Below are positions 17,790 to 26,407 of a stretch of DNA of 64,000 nt, in pieces. Source of the stretch: Litorimonas cladophorae. GTDB taxonomy: Bacteria; Pseudomonadota; Alphaproteobacteria; Caulobacterales; Maricaulaceae. The stretch covers positions 558,001-622,000 of the forward strand of contig NZ_BMYV01000002.1 in assembly GCF_014652455.1 (NCBI RefSeq). Direction: 5' to 3'. Position numbers and translations under genes: made by a program. Under the pieces are notes generated by a model. The model searched no databases. It had not been told where the DNA came from and saw nothing but the letters and a program-made list of their open reading frames with translations. Position 1 is the stretch's first letter. The number at the start of each line of letters is the position of its first letter.

Positions 17790-19910
17790 TCAGGGGTTAC
17801 TCTTATTCTTTCTGCTTCGCATAATGCTCAAAACTCGGGCTACACGCTTATCATTCGCCTCAATATCCGTCACCCGGTGCTTTGGATGCAAAAGTGTTAT
17901 AGGGTCTACGCCTGGACCTTGGGGCGGAGTTAAATTTTCGATAAATTCTAAAACCTTCAAAACTTGGGCTTCGTTCAAAGAAAAACCTAATTCTTTAGCA
18001 ATGCTTGAAATAACGCTTTCGGGCTTGTCTGATATATGTTGAAAATTCACTTCCAAATCAGATCGCTGATCCCAAATTTTGTAAAGCTGAGCCTGATGTT
18101 TCAACGCGTTCAAAATTCCAGCTTCGGAGTCTTCCACCCAACCCATGCGAACGAGGGAGCTAACACGCCTTTCTAAAGATCTGTGGTTGGTAATCGTTTT
18201 CCAAATTGGACCCGTATAATCATCGACATTATGAACTTTGATCAGGTGGTATTTGACATCTGTCTTTCCTTCAAATGTCTTGTACCAGCCGCTAGCATAT
18301 GGTGTGTTCGTAATTTCAAACACGCCACGAATAACGTTGAAAACCCAAGTTCCGCCCGATCGGGGGACGCTTCCTACCAGCACAACCTTCGGAGTTGTAA
18401 CAGTGAGTTGCTTAGGTTTTGACTTCGGCGGGGCCACATCAATCTTAGGCGTGTCGGTGGCGCCAACTTGCTCGATGTATCTCTTTTTATGCCACGCTAA
18501 ACTCGCTTCGCGCTCAGCTAAATCAGATTTCAAGGCCGCAATCTTCTGCCTCGCCTGTACTAATTTTTGTTTCTCGGCTTCCGTTTCAGCTGAGACTTTC
18601 TCATAACGCTCTTTCTCTTCCAAAAGGGCGTCGAGTTGTTTCGACTTTCCTTCGGAGATGGCCGTTAGTGTTGACACTTGATGATCGAAGGCATCGATTA
18701 TGGCGGTATAAGTCCCCTTCATCGAGGCCTTAAATTCCGAAAGAGATGTACGTTCCGCACTTTGCGCGGTTGCTAGGTCTCCCTCTAGCTGTTCACAGCG
18801 CCGTTTAACTGAATTTAGTTTGTCACTAAGCTCCGCAGCGGTTGAGCATTTACTCTTATGTTCAAGCTTTAATGCCGCATAATCTGCTTTTAGGTTTTCA
18901 AGTTCTTGGGCCAATTGATTATGACCGCGCTCCGCGACATTCAATTTGTCACTAAGTTCTGCTGCAGTTGAACACTTGGTCTCATGTTCTAGTTTTAATG
19001 CGTCATGATCCGCTTTCAGGCATTTAAGCTCATGCGCTAAAGTTTTTCGCTGATCTTCATTCTTCGCGTTTTGGGCTTCAAATTGACTCAGCTTTTCTTT
19101 GAGTTCGATCTGTTCTGCGTCACGCTGTTGCGTAATCGCCAATACCAGCTCTTTTTCACGCGCAAGGCTTTTGGTTTCTAAATCGAGTTTCTTGCGTAAA
19201 TCCGCATTCGTTTTCTTCTCCTTTGAAAAATTCTTCTCAAGAGTTTTCTTTTGAGACTCGAGGGTTTTCATCTGCTTTTCGACGCGGAGTCTTTCTAAAA
19301 GAGCTATGTCGATACATCCAGATATGGTCACGAAATCTTCGTTTTCATCGATTTCCAGATCAGCATCTACGCCTTTGTCCTTGAAGGCTTTCAGAATCTC
19401 TTTCGCCAGGGTCGCGCCTTTGAAGAGCTGGGAATTCGAGCTCACAACGTTGAAGCGTCTAACGTTTTTGAAATAGGGACCACTCAGCATCTCTGAAATA
19501 ACGGAGCCTTCACCCCCGCAAATATCAACGATTAAATCGAAGTCTGCGCGCGACGGGATATAAGCCTTGACGACATCAGAAAAGCCTTGCGTTTGAACCT
19601 GAATTTCTTTTTGAAGTTCCAATCCTGGATAAATATCCAATAGTCCTGTTGGTTCATATAGGCCGCTCATATCCTCAAAATTGTAAATTTTGAGCTTTTC
19701 TGGCCTCGCCGAGTCCGTAACAGCCGCATTTACAACCGTAATATGGGGCGCATTCCGCGTTTCGAACTTTAAGATATTACAAACATCGATATTCGCATCG
19801 ATCAGGACGATGTTTTTATTAGTTGCGGCTATATATTCGTTGAGCTGTGAGCATCTGCCAGCCCCTAAGTAAAGAAGGTGCCCCATTTTCGTTTTTGGTG
19901 TCTTGGCCAA
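17790..19910 (-). CDS. Three-part protein: Rossmann/methyltransferase-like N-terminus, long coiled coil, C-terminal sulfotransferase-like domain
   Basis: A 706-residue protein. Residues 1-205 look like a Rossmann-type domain with LYLGAGRCSQL and VLIDANIDV, but I see no complete SAM site. Residues about 205-490 are a Glu/Lys/Leu-rich coiled coil including a 42-residue unit repeated in tandem. Residues 507-690 contain GSVPRSGGTW (516-522), the 5'-phosphosulfate loop of PAPS sulfotransferases, and a VHNVDDYTGP segment. It could sulfate or cap the exported glycan, with the coil as spacer. The methyltransferase-plus-coil layout recalls the chain-length ruler WbdD of E. coli O9a, but that is analogy only. 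It is followed by the exostosin gene and preceded by another coiled-coil gene. Confidence 0.8.
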   Translation of the reverse strand: MAKTPKTKMGHLLYLGAGRCSQLNEYIAATNKNIVLIDANIDVCNILKFETRNAPHITVVNAAVTDSARPEKLKIYNFEDMSGLYEPTGLLDIYPGLELQKEIQVQTQGFSDVVKAYIPSRADFDLIVDICGGEGSVISEMLSGPYFKNVRRFNVVSSNSQLFKGATLAKEILKAFKDKGVDADLEIDENEDFVTISGCIDIALLERLRVEKQMKTLESQKKTLEKNFSKEKKTNADLRKKLDLETKSLAREKELVLAITQQRDAEQIELKEKLSQFEAQNAKNEDQRKTLAHELKCLKADHDALKLEHETKCSTAAELSDKLNVAERGHNQLAQELENLKADYAALKLEHKSKCSTAAELSDKLNSVKRRCEQLEGDLATAQSAERTSLSEFKASMKGTYTAIIDAFDHQVSTLTAISEGKSKQLDALLEEKERYEKVSAETEAEKQKLVQARQKIAALKSDLAEREASLAWHKKRYIEQVGATDTPKIDVAPPKSKPKQLTVTTPKVVLVGSVPRSGGTWVFNVIRGVFEITNTPYASGWYKTFEGKTDVKYHLIKVHNVDDYTGPIWKTITNHRSLERRVSSLVRMGWVEDSEAGILNALKHQAQLYKIWDQRSDLEVNFQHISDKPESVISSIAKELGFSLNEAQVLKVLEFIENLTPPQGPGVDPITLLHPKHRVTDIEANDKRVARVLSIMRSRKNKSNP
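18780..19031 (-). repeat. Tandem 126-bp (42-codon) duplication inside the coiled-coil gene
   Basis: Two adjacent units, 18906-19031 and 18780-18905, encode near-identical 42-residue segments. Each has an LKAD segment, ALKLEH and then KCSTAAELSDKLN. Forty-two residues equal six heptads, so the duplication keeps the coiled-coil register. Confidence 0.85.
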
Positions 19911-19955
19911 AACTATTCTCCAGTCAACAGTGCGGAATGGCCAGTGAGTTGGGCG

Positions 19956-21614
19956 CTAATTTTCATTCCGAGACTCCAAGAAGTGTAATAAAGGATTCAC
20001 ACCGTCAATCAGAACATCCGGGTTGTCTTTCGTATATTTCCGCGTGTTAAACTTCGGGCCAGGAGACCGACCTTCAAATGCGCCATAATTTACAAAGTGT
20101 TCAATAGGGCTCATGGATATATTAGCCAGATCAGGGTAGGTTTTTAAATACCAATCCACATCAAATAATCCCGACTGATAGACGCGATTGACGTCACTTT
20201 GAGACGCTCTGCGACCCGCCAAACCGATTGCCCGCGATAATATTCGTACGGGGCGCGTTACTTTCCAAGAAAAACTGCTCTGTAGGCTGTCGATACGTTT
20301 ATGTGTTCGCGCGAGATCGTTTTCCAATTCGGCGACTAAACGTTCGGTCTTACCCTCTTTCCAACGAGCAACTTTTTTCAGCTCCTCAAGTTCCGTAGAG
20401 ACCTTTAAATAATTATGATAAGTTTCAGTTGCGTCGGATTGAATACTCGCCATTTGCTCGCTCATCAGGTCATCTTTCATATTCGATCGCCTTGCGTCGT
20501 CTATGGCCTCTGCATTGGCTTCAGCGAGTTCTTTGGCATGTAACAGGGTGGCTTCATGGGCTGCCTGCAGGTCTGATAAATCGGACTTAAGACGAGCGTT
20601 TTCATTGAGAAGCTTCTTCCCATCGGGATTTTTCTGACTCTCAATTAATTCTGCTTGAACCGCTTCAAGTTGCTCTAAAAGCAGACTTTTATTTTTTTCA
20701 AAGCGCTGATTATTGTCGGCTAATTCTGCTCGCACCGCATCAAGCTGCTCGACATAGAGCGCTTTGTTCTGCTCAAGGGCGTCTTGGCTTCCAACGAGAT
20801 CGGCCTGCATGGCTTCCATCTGTTCAAGCAATAACTTATTTTCACTCTCTAGACTCTGGTTTGCGTCAGATAGTTTGCCGAACCTAGTACTGATGTCCTC
20901 AAGTTTTTGAGAAGCTTTAACACCTTTGGCTTCAAGTTGATTGATCTGCGCCTTTGCGATTTCATAGTTTTCTGTTGAAGCGTTCAGTTCTTCAAACACG
21001 GATTTCAAATCAAATACATCTGGAGTGGAATAGGGCGAGATCGGTTCGGAACGCGCCTCGAGTTCCTGTTGGAGTTTCAAGACGTCTTGATTTTGTCTTA
21101 TGATTTGATTGGCGAAAATGCCGTGCAAATCGCTCACGGGTGGCCTTCTAGGGAGATCACCGACCCTGTCTGTGCCGTTAAATCTGTACTTGTTGACGCA
21201 AATTTCTATAAATTCTTCAGGAAACTGCAAAGCTGTGTCCGCATTTACCAAAAATACGGACTTGCGGTGTTTTCGAACAAAATTAAGAACGCTTTTAGTT
21301 GTTGTGATCCACGCAAATGCGGCTTCATCAGGCTTTAAACCGGCGGCTAAATAATGCGCCAATCCGAGTTTTGCTGGCAAATAAAACGCCAAAACATGCG
21401 GCTTTTTCTCTGCTTCGGCAAAGTGAGTCTCGAAGAGTGCCCAAGGTTCCTCAGACTTTGAGAACGCGATGACGCCAGACGTATCCTTTTCACTTTCGCT
21501 GGCAGGGTTGGTCGGCAAGCCTTCGGCCGAAACTACATTCCCAGAAATCGCCTCTAGAATCACGGAAATCGGGGGTTGATAGTTTTTCAACACCCCACCT
21601 GCTAACAAAATCAT
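19956..21614 (-). CDS. Coiled-coil protein with C-terminal W-Y-L / N-P-D type repeats, polysaccharide-locus protein
   Basis: A 552-residue protein of unknown function. Residues about 1-170 form a globular domain with no motif I recognise. About 215-470 is a long coiled coil containing three 25-residue repeats (EQ-L/M-x-A-x-x-A-E/D-L). The end carries VDWYLKTYPDL with PIEHFVNYGAFEGRSPGP, then a second weaker copy (NPDV with NPLLHFL). This short motif occurs at the ends of glycosyltransferases and related proteins in polysaccharide loci. I prefer the ATG at 21614; a start at 21689 would add 25 residues including an unlikely Cys-rich stretch. It lies 45 bases upstream of the sulfotransferase protein and probably shares its transcript. 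Confidence 0.75.
   Translation of the reverse strand: MILLAGGVLKNYQPPISVILEAISGNVVSAEGLPTNPASESEKDTSGVIAFSKSEEPWALFETHFAEAEKKPHVLAFYLPAKLGLAHYLAAGLKPDEAAFAWITTTKSVLNFVRKHRKSVFLVNADTALQFPEEFIEICVNKYRFNGTDRVGDLPRRPPVSDLHGIFANQIIRQNQDVLKLQQELEARSEPISPYSTPDVFDLKSVFEELNASTENYEIAKAQINQLEAKGVKASQKLEDISTRFGKLSDANQSLESENKLLLEQMEAMQADLVGSQDALEQNKALYVEQLDAVRAELADNNQRFEKNKSLLLEQLEAVQAELIESQKNPDGKKLLNENARLKSDLSDLQAAHEATLLHAKELAEANAEAIDDARRSNMKDDLMSEQMASIQSDATETYHNYLKVSTELEELKKVARWKEGKTERLVAELENDLARTHKRIDSLQSSFSWKVTRPVRILSRAIGLAGRRASQSDVNRVYQSGLFDVDWYLKTYPDLANISMSPIEHFVNYGAFEGRSPGPKFNTRKYTKDNPDVLIDGVNPLLHFLESRNEN
20601..20825 (-). repeat. Three 75-bp (25-codon) repeats in the coiled-coil gene
   Basis: Units begin at 20825, 20750 and 20675 on the minus strand. 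Each starts with an EQ-L/M-E/D-A segment followed by A-E/D-L. The third unit degenerates in its second half. A 25-residue period fits a 7+7+11 coiled-coil pattern rather than pure heptads. Confidence 0.75.
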
Positions 21615-21759
21615 GTAAGTCTCGTTCTCGTATCCGGCGCACTGAAAAGAGCAATCACCACACAATACAATGCGTTGCGCTAAATACAAGAATGTAGCAT
21701 AGTTTTAGCCCATGAATGTCGCTTTAGTTTAGATATTCAACAGTATGATCTGAGCTCTC

Positions 21760-22512
21760 ATGTCAAATATCTTCTCTAAAATTAAAGGCCGAATTGCCTT
21801 TTATCTCAAACCTGCGCCATTGCGCCGTCAGCCAACAAAAAAAGATAGTTTTGCGCTTTTGAAGCGCCTGAACATTCCGATTGCTTCGGTGATTGACGTC
21901 GGTGTCCATGAGGCTACGCAGGAGCTCATCACAGCTTTCCCAAAGGTTCCGCATATTCTCTGCGAACCCGTTGAAGATTTTTTTCCAGCTATCCGCGAGA
22001 ATTACTTCGGTCAGGTTCCCTCTTTTTTGATTGTTCCTCACGCAATAGGCAAGCTCAACGACGTTGTCGCGCTTGAAACCCTGTCCGTCGTTGACGATCA
22101 AGATATTACGCATGCTCGTATATCACCGCTAGATGGGGACAACGCCGAGAATGACCGAAGTGTTACGATGAAAACGCTTGATGCAGTGATGGCCGATCTG
22201 GATATTCCAAGGCCGCACCTACTAAAAATCGATATTGATGGCCCAGATATTGATGTGATTTTAGGCGCGGAAAAAACCTTAGAACACTGCAGTGTCATTT
22301 GTATCGAAGCTGGTGTTAAAGACATCCACCAACGGCTCAGTGTCATTCGAAAATATGGATTTGAGCTCTTCGACCTCGTTGATATTTGCTATTATGAGGA
22401 TCGTCTCATCCAGATGGACGCAATTTTCATTCGATCCGATTTGATAAAATCACTCGGATTGGAGTTTTACAAAAACGGGTTCGATATCAACCAATGGAAG
22501 ACGAACCTTTAA
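21760..22512 (+). CDS. FkbM-family methyltransferase (paralogue of the one at 12566-13381)
   Basis: A 250-residue SAM-dependent methyltransferase. It shows VIDVGVHEAT, HILCEPVEDFF, LLKIDIDGPDIDVILGA and CIEAGVKD, aligning along its whole length with the FkbM protein at 12566-13381. A likely role is O-methylation of a sugar in the same glycan. It is divergently transcribed from the coiled-coil operon with about 145 bases between the preferred starts. Its stop overlaps the convergent GT2 stop by four bases. Confidence 0.88.
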   Translation: MSNIFSKIKGRIAFYLKPAPLRRQPTKKDSFALLKRLNIPIASVIDVGVHEATQELITAFPKVPHILCEPVEDFFPAIRENYFGQVPSFLIVPHAIGKLNDVVALETLSVVDDQDITHARISPLDGDNAENDRSVTMKTLDAVMADLDIPRPHLLKIDIDGPDIDVILGAEKTLEHCSVICIEAGVKDIHQRLSVIRKYGFELFDLVDICYYEDRLIQMDAIFIRSDLIKSLGLEFYKNGFDINQWKTNL

Positions 22513-23345
22513 ATAGAGGCGGGCGGCTCTGTCTGATTGTCTTGGTTCAGCCTCGCGCTTTCCCGCAGGGCGGCGCGATATCCGAAGGCACAAGCCATTG
22601 CCGAAAAAACTTGCCCCAATCGCCGCCCAATTCGTGGCTGCAACTTCAATGTACCGGTCTCGTAGACTTCTTCCATGTAAATTGCTGCCTGCGTAATTGA
22701 TCGATTTCCGCCATGGTTGCGGAAGCCGCCAATTAAAGTTGGAACCGTCACCAAGCGTGTATGCTCGGCGAATTTACGCCAGATGAGGTAATCCCCCGCG
22801 AGCCGCATAGCGCAAATCTCGCTACGGTCCTGCGCTGAAAAACGCTTCCAGATTTCACAGCGAAAAAAGCTACTCTCAGCCTGGATACATCCCAGGAAGT
22901 TGGGATGAAAGTAGCCTCTTTTAATCCACCGCTGTGGCCAAATTCCTATCGGCAGAAGATACCTTAGCGCGCCATTGCGATCCCATGCCCCTGGAAACCC
23001 CGTGATCCATTTTCGGTTTTCAGAGACCTTCAGAAAGTCTGTTGCCACACGTAAAGCCCAAGACGGATAGAGATCATCCGAGTTCAGCCAACTGAAGATA
23101 TCACCCGTCGCTACATCGAATCCTTCGAAAATAGCTGGATACATCCCCGTAGTCGTCTGTTGAATCAGCCTGATGCGAGCCTCTGCTGTTTGAAGCTTCG
23201 CAACTATCTGAAGCGTCGCGTCTGTTGATCCCCCATCGACAATGATCAGCTCCCAATCGTCATAATCCTGAGTAATGACTGAGTTTATAGCGGCCTGTAT
23301 GTAAGGTTCGCCATTCAGCACGGGCATAACAATAGAGCATTTCAT
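22509..23345 (-). CDS. Glycosyltransferase family 2 protein
   Basis: A 278-residue GT-A enzyme. The N-terminus, SIVMPVLNGEPYIQAAINS followed by IIVDGGSTDAT, is the classic GT2 opening. WLNSDDLYP carries the metal-binding acidic pair and AGDYLIWRKFA is the downstream block. It resembles WcaA/WbbD-type sugar transferases that extend a lipid-linked glycan in the cytoplasm. Donor sugar unknown. No membrane span is evident. Confidence 0.92.
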   Translation of the reverse strand: MKCSIVMPVLNGEPYIQAAINSVITQDYDDWELIIVDGGSTDATLQIVAKLQTAEARIRLIQQTTTGMYPAIFEGFDVATGDIFSWLNSDDLYPSWALRVATDFLKVSENRKWITGFPGAWDRNGALRYLLPIGIWPQRWIKRGYFHPNFLGCIQAESSFFRCEIWKRFSAQDRSEICAMRLAGDYLIWRKFAEHTRLVTVPTLIGGFRNHGGNRSITQAAIYMEEVYETGTLKLQPRIGRRLGQVFSAMACAFGYRAALRESARLNQDNQTEPPASI

Positions 23346-23462
23346 AAGATTATTCCTTGCGAAATCCGCTCGGGGTCGCAGTTATTTATACGAAACGCAT
23401 CCACGCTCTCAAAGCCTGTATTAAGCTATTTCATTCCTTCGAACGAAACAATGGATAGTTGA

Positions 23463-24422
23463 ATGACCCAAACCCCAAATTTGAACCTGCCTTACCTCAT
23501 GCCTGCGCAGGCCTTGAAGTACATTACCTATAACGAAGCTATGTTGCGTTTGGACAGTTTGGCCCAGCTCAGCGTGAAATCTAGGGCCTCAACACCACCG
23601 ACGAGTCCTATCGTAGGCGATGCATATTTGGTCGGGCCCACCGCGACAGGAGATTGGACTGGCTTCGAGGACTTTATTGCCCGAAGTGACGCTTCGGGCA
23701 ATTGGAAGATGCTGGAACCTAACGCTGGCTGGACCTGCCTGATCTGTGATGATCGACGCCTATATGGCTTCTTCGACACTGGCTGGGCAGAGATTCAAAT
23801 CCCTGAAACCATGCAGACGCAGTTCGGTGTGAATGCCCAGGCCGATAATCTCAATCGGTTCGTCGTTAAGTCTGAAAACGCGCTGTTTGACAATGAAGGT
23901 CACAGTCATCGGCTTAAAATTAACAAAGCCGCTCTTTCGGATACCGCGAGCCTTCAGTTCCAGACGGGCTACCAATCTTATGGCGAGATGGGCCTAATCG
24001 GGAACAATGCCTTATCGATCAAAGTTAGTGAAAATGCGACCGATTGGACTGAGGCCATCAGGTGTGAAACCCATACTGGCCATACACAAATAAAAAATAT
24101 GTATAGTGGTGGAGTTTATCTTCTGAACGAGACAGCCAAAACGATCACACCTCCCAAATCCGGCGGATTCATGATGATCATGATCGACAATGAAGATTAT
24201 CCTCAGCTCTCCCACGCGGCCATAGTCGCTTATGATATTGGGGTCTCACCAAATGTGATTATCCTCGGCAGTGGCGACAAGTTTCGCGTCGCAAATGACG
24301 AACTCCTCACTGGGATAACGGGGCCCGATAAATTCACAACGCTCAGTGCGCTCAATGGCAGCCTCATGCTCGAGAACAGATACGGGACCCATCAGACATA
24401 TCGATATACTTTTTTAGGGTGA
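23463..24422 (+). CDS. DUF2793 domain protein (phage/gene-transfer-agent tail-like)
   Basis: A 319-residue protein whose first 110 residues match the DUF2793 pattern: TPNLNLPYL, QALKYITYNEAMLRLD, then VGDAYLVGPTATGDWTG and a WAEIQIP end. In alphaproteobacteria this domain occurs in prophage or gene-transfer-agent tail-fibre-like proteins and also alone. Residues 110-319 are beta-rich and could form a fibre or binding head. No other phage gene is nearby; neighbours are a glycosyltransferase and an O-acyltransferase. It may have been recruited as a surface or glycan-binding protein. Its stop overlaps the convergent acyltransferase stop by nine bases. Confidence 0.82.
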   Translation: MTQTPNLNLPYLMPAQALKYITYNEAMLRLDSLAQLSVKSRASTPPTSPIVGDAYLVGPTATGDWTGFEDFIARSDASGNWKMLEPNAGWTCLICDDRRLYGFFDTGWAEIQIPETMQTQFGVNAQADNLNRFVVKSENALFDNEGHSHRLKINKAALSDTASLQFQTGYQSYGEMGLIGNNALSIKVSENATDWTEAIRCETHTGHTQIKNMYSGGVYLLNETAKTITPPKSGGFMMIMIDNEDYPQLSHAAIVAYDIGVSPNVIILGSGDKFRVANDELLTGITGPDKFTTLSALNGSLMLENRYGTHQTYRYTFLG

Positions 24423-26354
24423 AACTGACTGGTTGAATAGGTCGGGGTAAGAGTTTCGGATTTCTCGACCAACCCATGAGGACGCCTTAAGCGTGAAATG
24501 GCTATCGTCACGGTATATCAAGTCGCCATTTGGAGTCTCAATATCACAGGTCTCTGGGCAAAGTAGATCCATCAGATCTACATAGTCATCAGCTCCGCCT
24601 TGCGAGATCTTCATGGCGTCAGCACGCTTAATGAAATCTTGGTTGACGAGGACGTTTGCTCGCGTCCTTGCGGCATTTGACTCGCCAGCTTTTTGTAGGA
24701 TGTCAGGCACACGTTCTCTGAAACGAGGGCGCAATCCAACCGTGACGACTTTGACCCCTAGAGACTCCAAGTATTTTTTCGTTTCCACGATATCTTTGTC
24801 GGAGACTTTCGTCCAATTCGCGACGAGAACAACATAATCAAATCTATTTTTCGTAATAACGTTTTCATACGCATTTTTGTAATGTGCCTGGCACTGATTT
24901 TTGTTCGCTGCCACTTTCGAGGGACTTTCAATTGGGCAACCTGGAATGATATAATGGCCGAAGTAGGGTGCTTTAAATCCCCCTTTTAAAGCGACATACA
25001 TATCACCTGCGAAACTATCGCCAAATACCAAAACTTTTGGCATTTTTCCCACTGGCGCTGTTGCGCAGCGTTCCACGCCATAAAGTTCTGGCGCGTCCTG
25101 CGGACGCATGAAGCAACGCCCTTCCTGATCAGCAACTCCATCAGTTCCAAGTGACGCGGTCAGAGGCCCCTGAGAGATTGCCTGTGAATTAGCTGCACCC
25201 TCTTTGGCAAACCCATTAAAATATGTCACGTTCATCGCCAAAGTCCCACTCATGAAAGCCATTGCAAGGAGGAAAAACTTCGTTCGAAGAACACGCGCGG
25301 GGCTTGCCGAACGGGACAAGCGGAACGGTTTCTCTACGCATTGATGTAACAATTCACCTAAAATGACGGATGCCACGAATAGGCCGGCTTGCTCAAATGG
25401 GCTGAGAACGTAATCTGTCGCCATATTCCAATAAACGATGATCGGCCAATGCGCGAGATAGATCGCGTAAGACCGCTCCCCTAAATACTTCAAAATTGGA
25501 GATGCAAATATACGTTCTTGGACGTTTGATTTCGCGGTAAACAGAAATGCGCCAGTCAGCAATGCAGGCAATAGCATCACGGTTACGACATGCTGGAAGC
25601 CCGATAGATCATCTGGAAGGGCCGCCGCGAGGCCGAATAGAGATAAGACGCTTAGAATGCCGATAATTGAGAGGCGATCTCTAAATTTCCACGCTGGCAA
25701 AAAGCTGATCAGACCGCCAATGGCAAACTGGAAGACCCGGAAGGGGGCAAGGAAAAAGACCATATCTGGATTTTCACGATGAAAATATACAGCTGCAACA
25801 AACGACAGCAAGCCAAGCGCCGCCATTGAGATCACAAGCAATTTTCGCCCCGATGCCAAGCAAGCAAAAAGGAAAATTGGCCAAACCAGATAGAATTGCT
25901 CCTCTACGGCAAGGGACCAAGTGTGGAGCAAAGGTTTTGTATCAGACGCCTGAGCAAAATATCCAGCTTCCGTCCAGAAGAAGATATTAGAGAGGGAAAT
26001 TGAAGAGAGGAAGCTCGAGAAACCTAGTCGGTTATAATCCTGGGCAGATAGAAAGAAGTACCCGCCAATCAAAGTCAACAACACGACCGTTAGGACCGCA
26101 GGCATAAGCCTTGCTGCCCGTCGGAAATAGAAATCCAGAAAGCTGAATGATCCGCGCTCAACACTTTGTGTGATGTTTCGTGTGATCAAAAAGCCTGAAA
26201 TGACAAAGAATGCGTCAACACCAATAAAGCCTGAGTGCGCGAACTGAAGGTCCAAATGGAACAACAGGACCAATAAAACCGCAACTGCTCTTAAGCCATC
26301 GATAGATGAAATATACGAGTGATGACCTGTTTTGGCGGGTGAGGTATTAGACAT
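24414..26354 (-). CDS. Membrane O-acyltransferase with SGNH domain (acyltransferase-3 family)
   Basis: A 646-residue OafA-type protein. SSIDGLRAVAVLLVLLFH places the catalytic His at about residue 33. FFVISGFLITRNI and about ten hydrophobic helices follow, then a periplasmic SGNH domain with GDSFAGDM and YRDDSHFT. It probably acetylates or otherwise acylates the locus glycan. It resembles the 6278-8536 protein along both domains but lacks that protein's extra C-terminal domain. It lies downstream of ugd on the same strand with a 53-base gap. Confidence 0.92.
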   Translation of the reverse strand: MSNTSPAKTGHHSYISSIDGLRAVAVLLVLLFHLDLQFAHSGFIGVDAFFVISGFLITRNITQSVERGSFSFLDFYFRRAARLMPAVLTVVLLTLIGGYFFLSAQDYNRLGFSSFLSSISLSNIFFWTEAGYFAQASDTKPLLHTWSLAVEEQFYLVWPIFLFACLASGRKLLVISMAALGLLSFVAAVYFHRENPDMVFFLAPFRVFQFAIGGLISFLPAWKFRDRLSIIGILSVLSLFGLAAALPDDLSGFQHVVTVMLLPALLTGAFLFTAKSNVQERIFASPILKYLGERSYAIYLAHWPIIVYWNMATDYVLSPFEQAGLFVASVILGELLHQCVEKPFRLSRSASPARVLRTKFFLLAMAFMSGTLAMNVTYFNGFAKEGAANSQAISQGPLTASLGTDGVADQEGRCFMRPQDAPELYGVERCATAPVGKMPKVLVFGDSFAGDMYVALKGGFKAPYFGHYIIPGCPIESPSKVAANKNQCQAHYKNAYENVITKNRFDYVVLVANWTKVSDKDIVETKKYLESLGVKVVTVGLRPRFRERVPDILQKAGESNAARTRANVLVNQDFIKRADAMKISQGGADDYVDLMDLLCPETCDIETPNGDLIYRDDSHFTLKASSWVGREIRNSYPDLFNQSVSP

Positions 26355-26407
26355 TTAGATACTCAGCAATTTGATTCACGCTCAATTCCAGATAGAAGGC
26401 TAAGCCT

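Noticed and set aside
23463-24422. Prophage or gene-transfer-agent region
   Set aside because: Only one DUF2793 gene is present; no capsid, portal, terminase, integrase or lysis gene appears around it.
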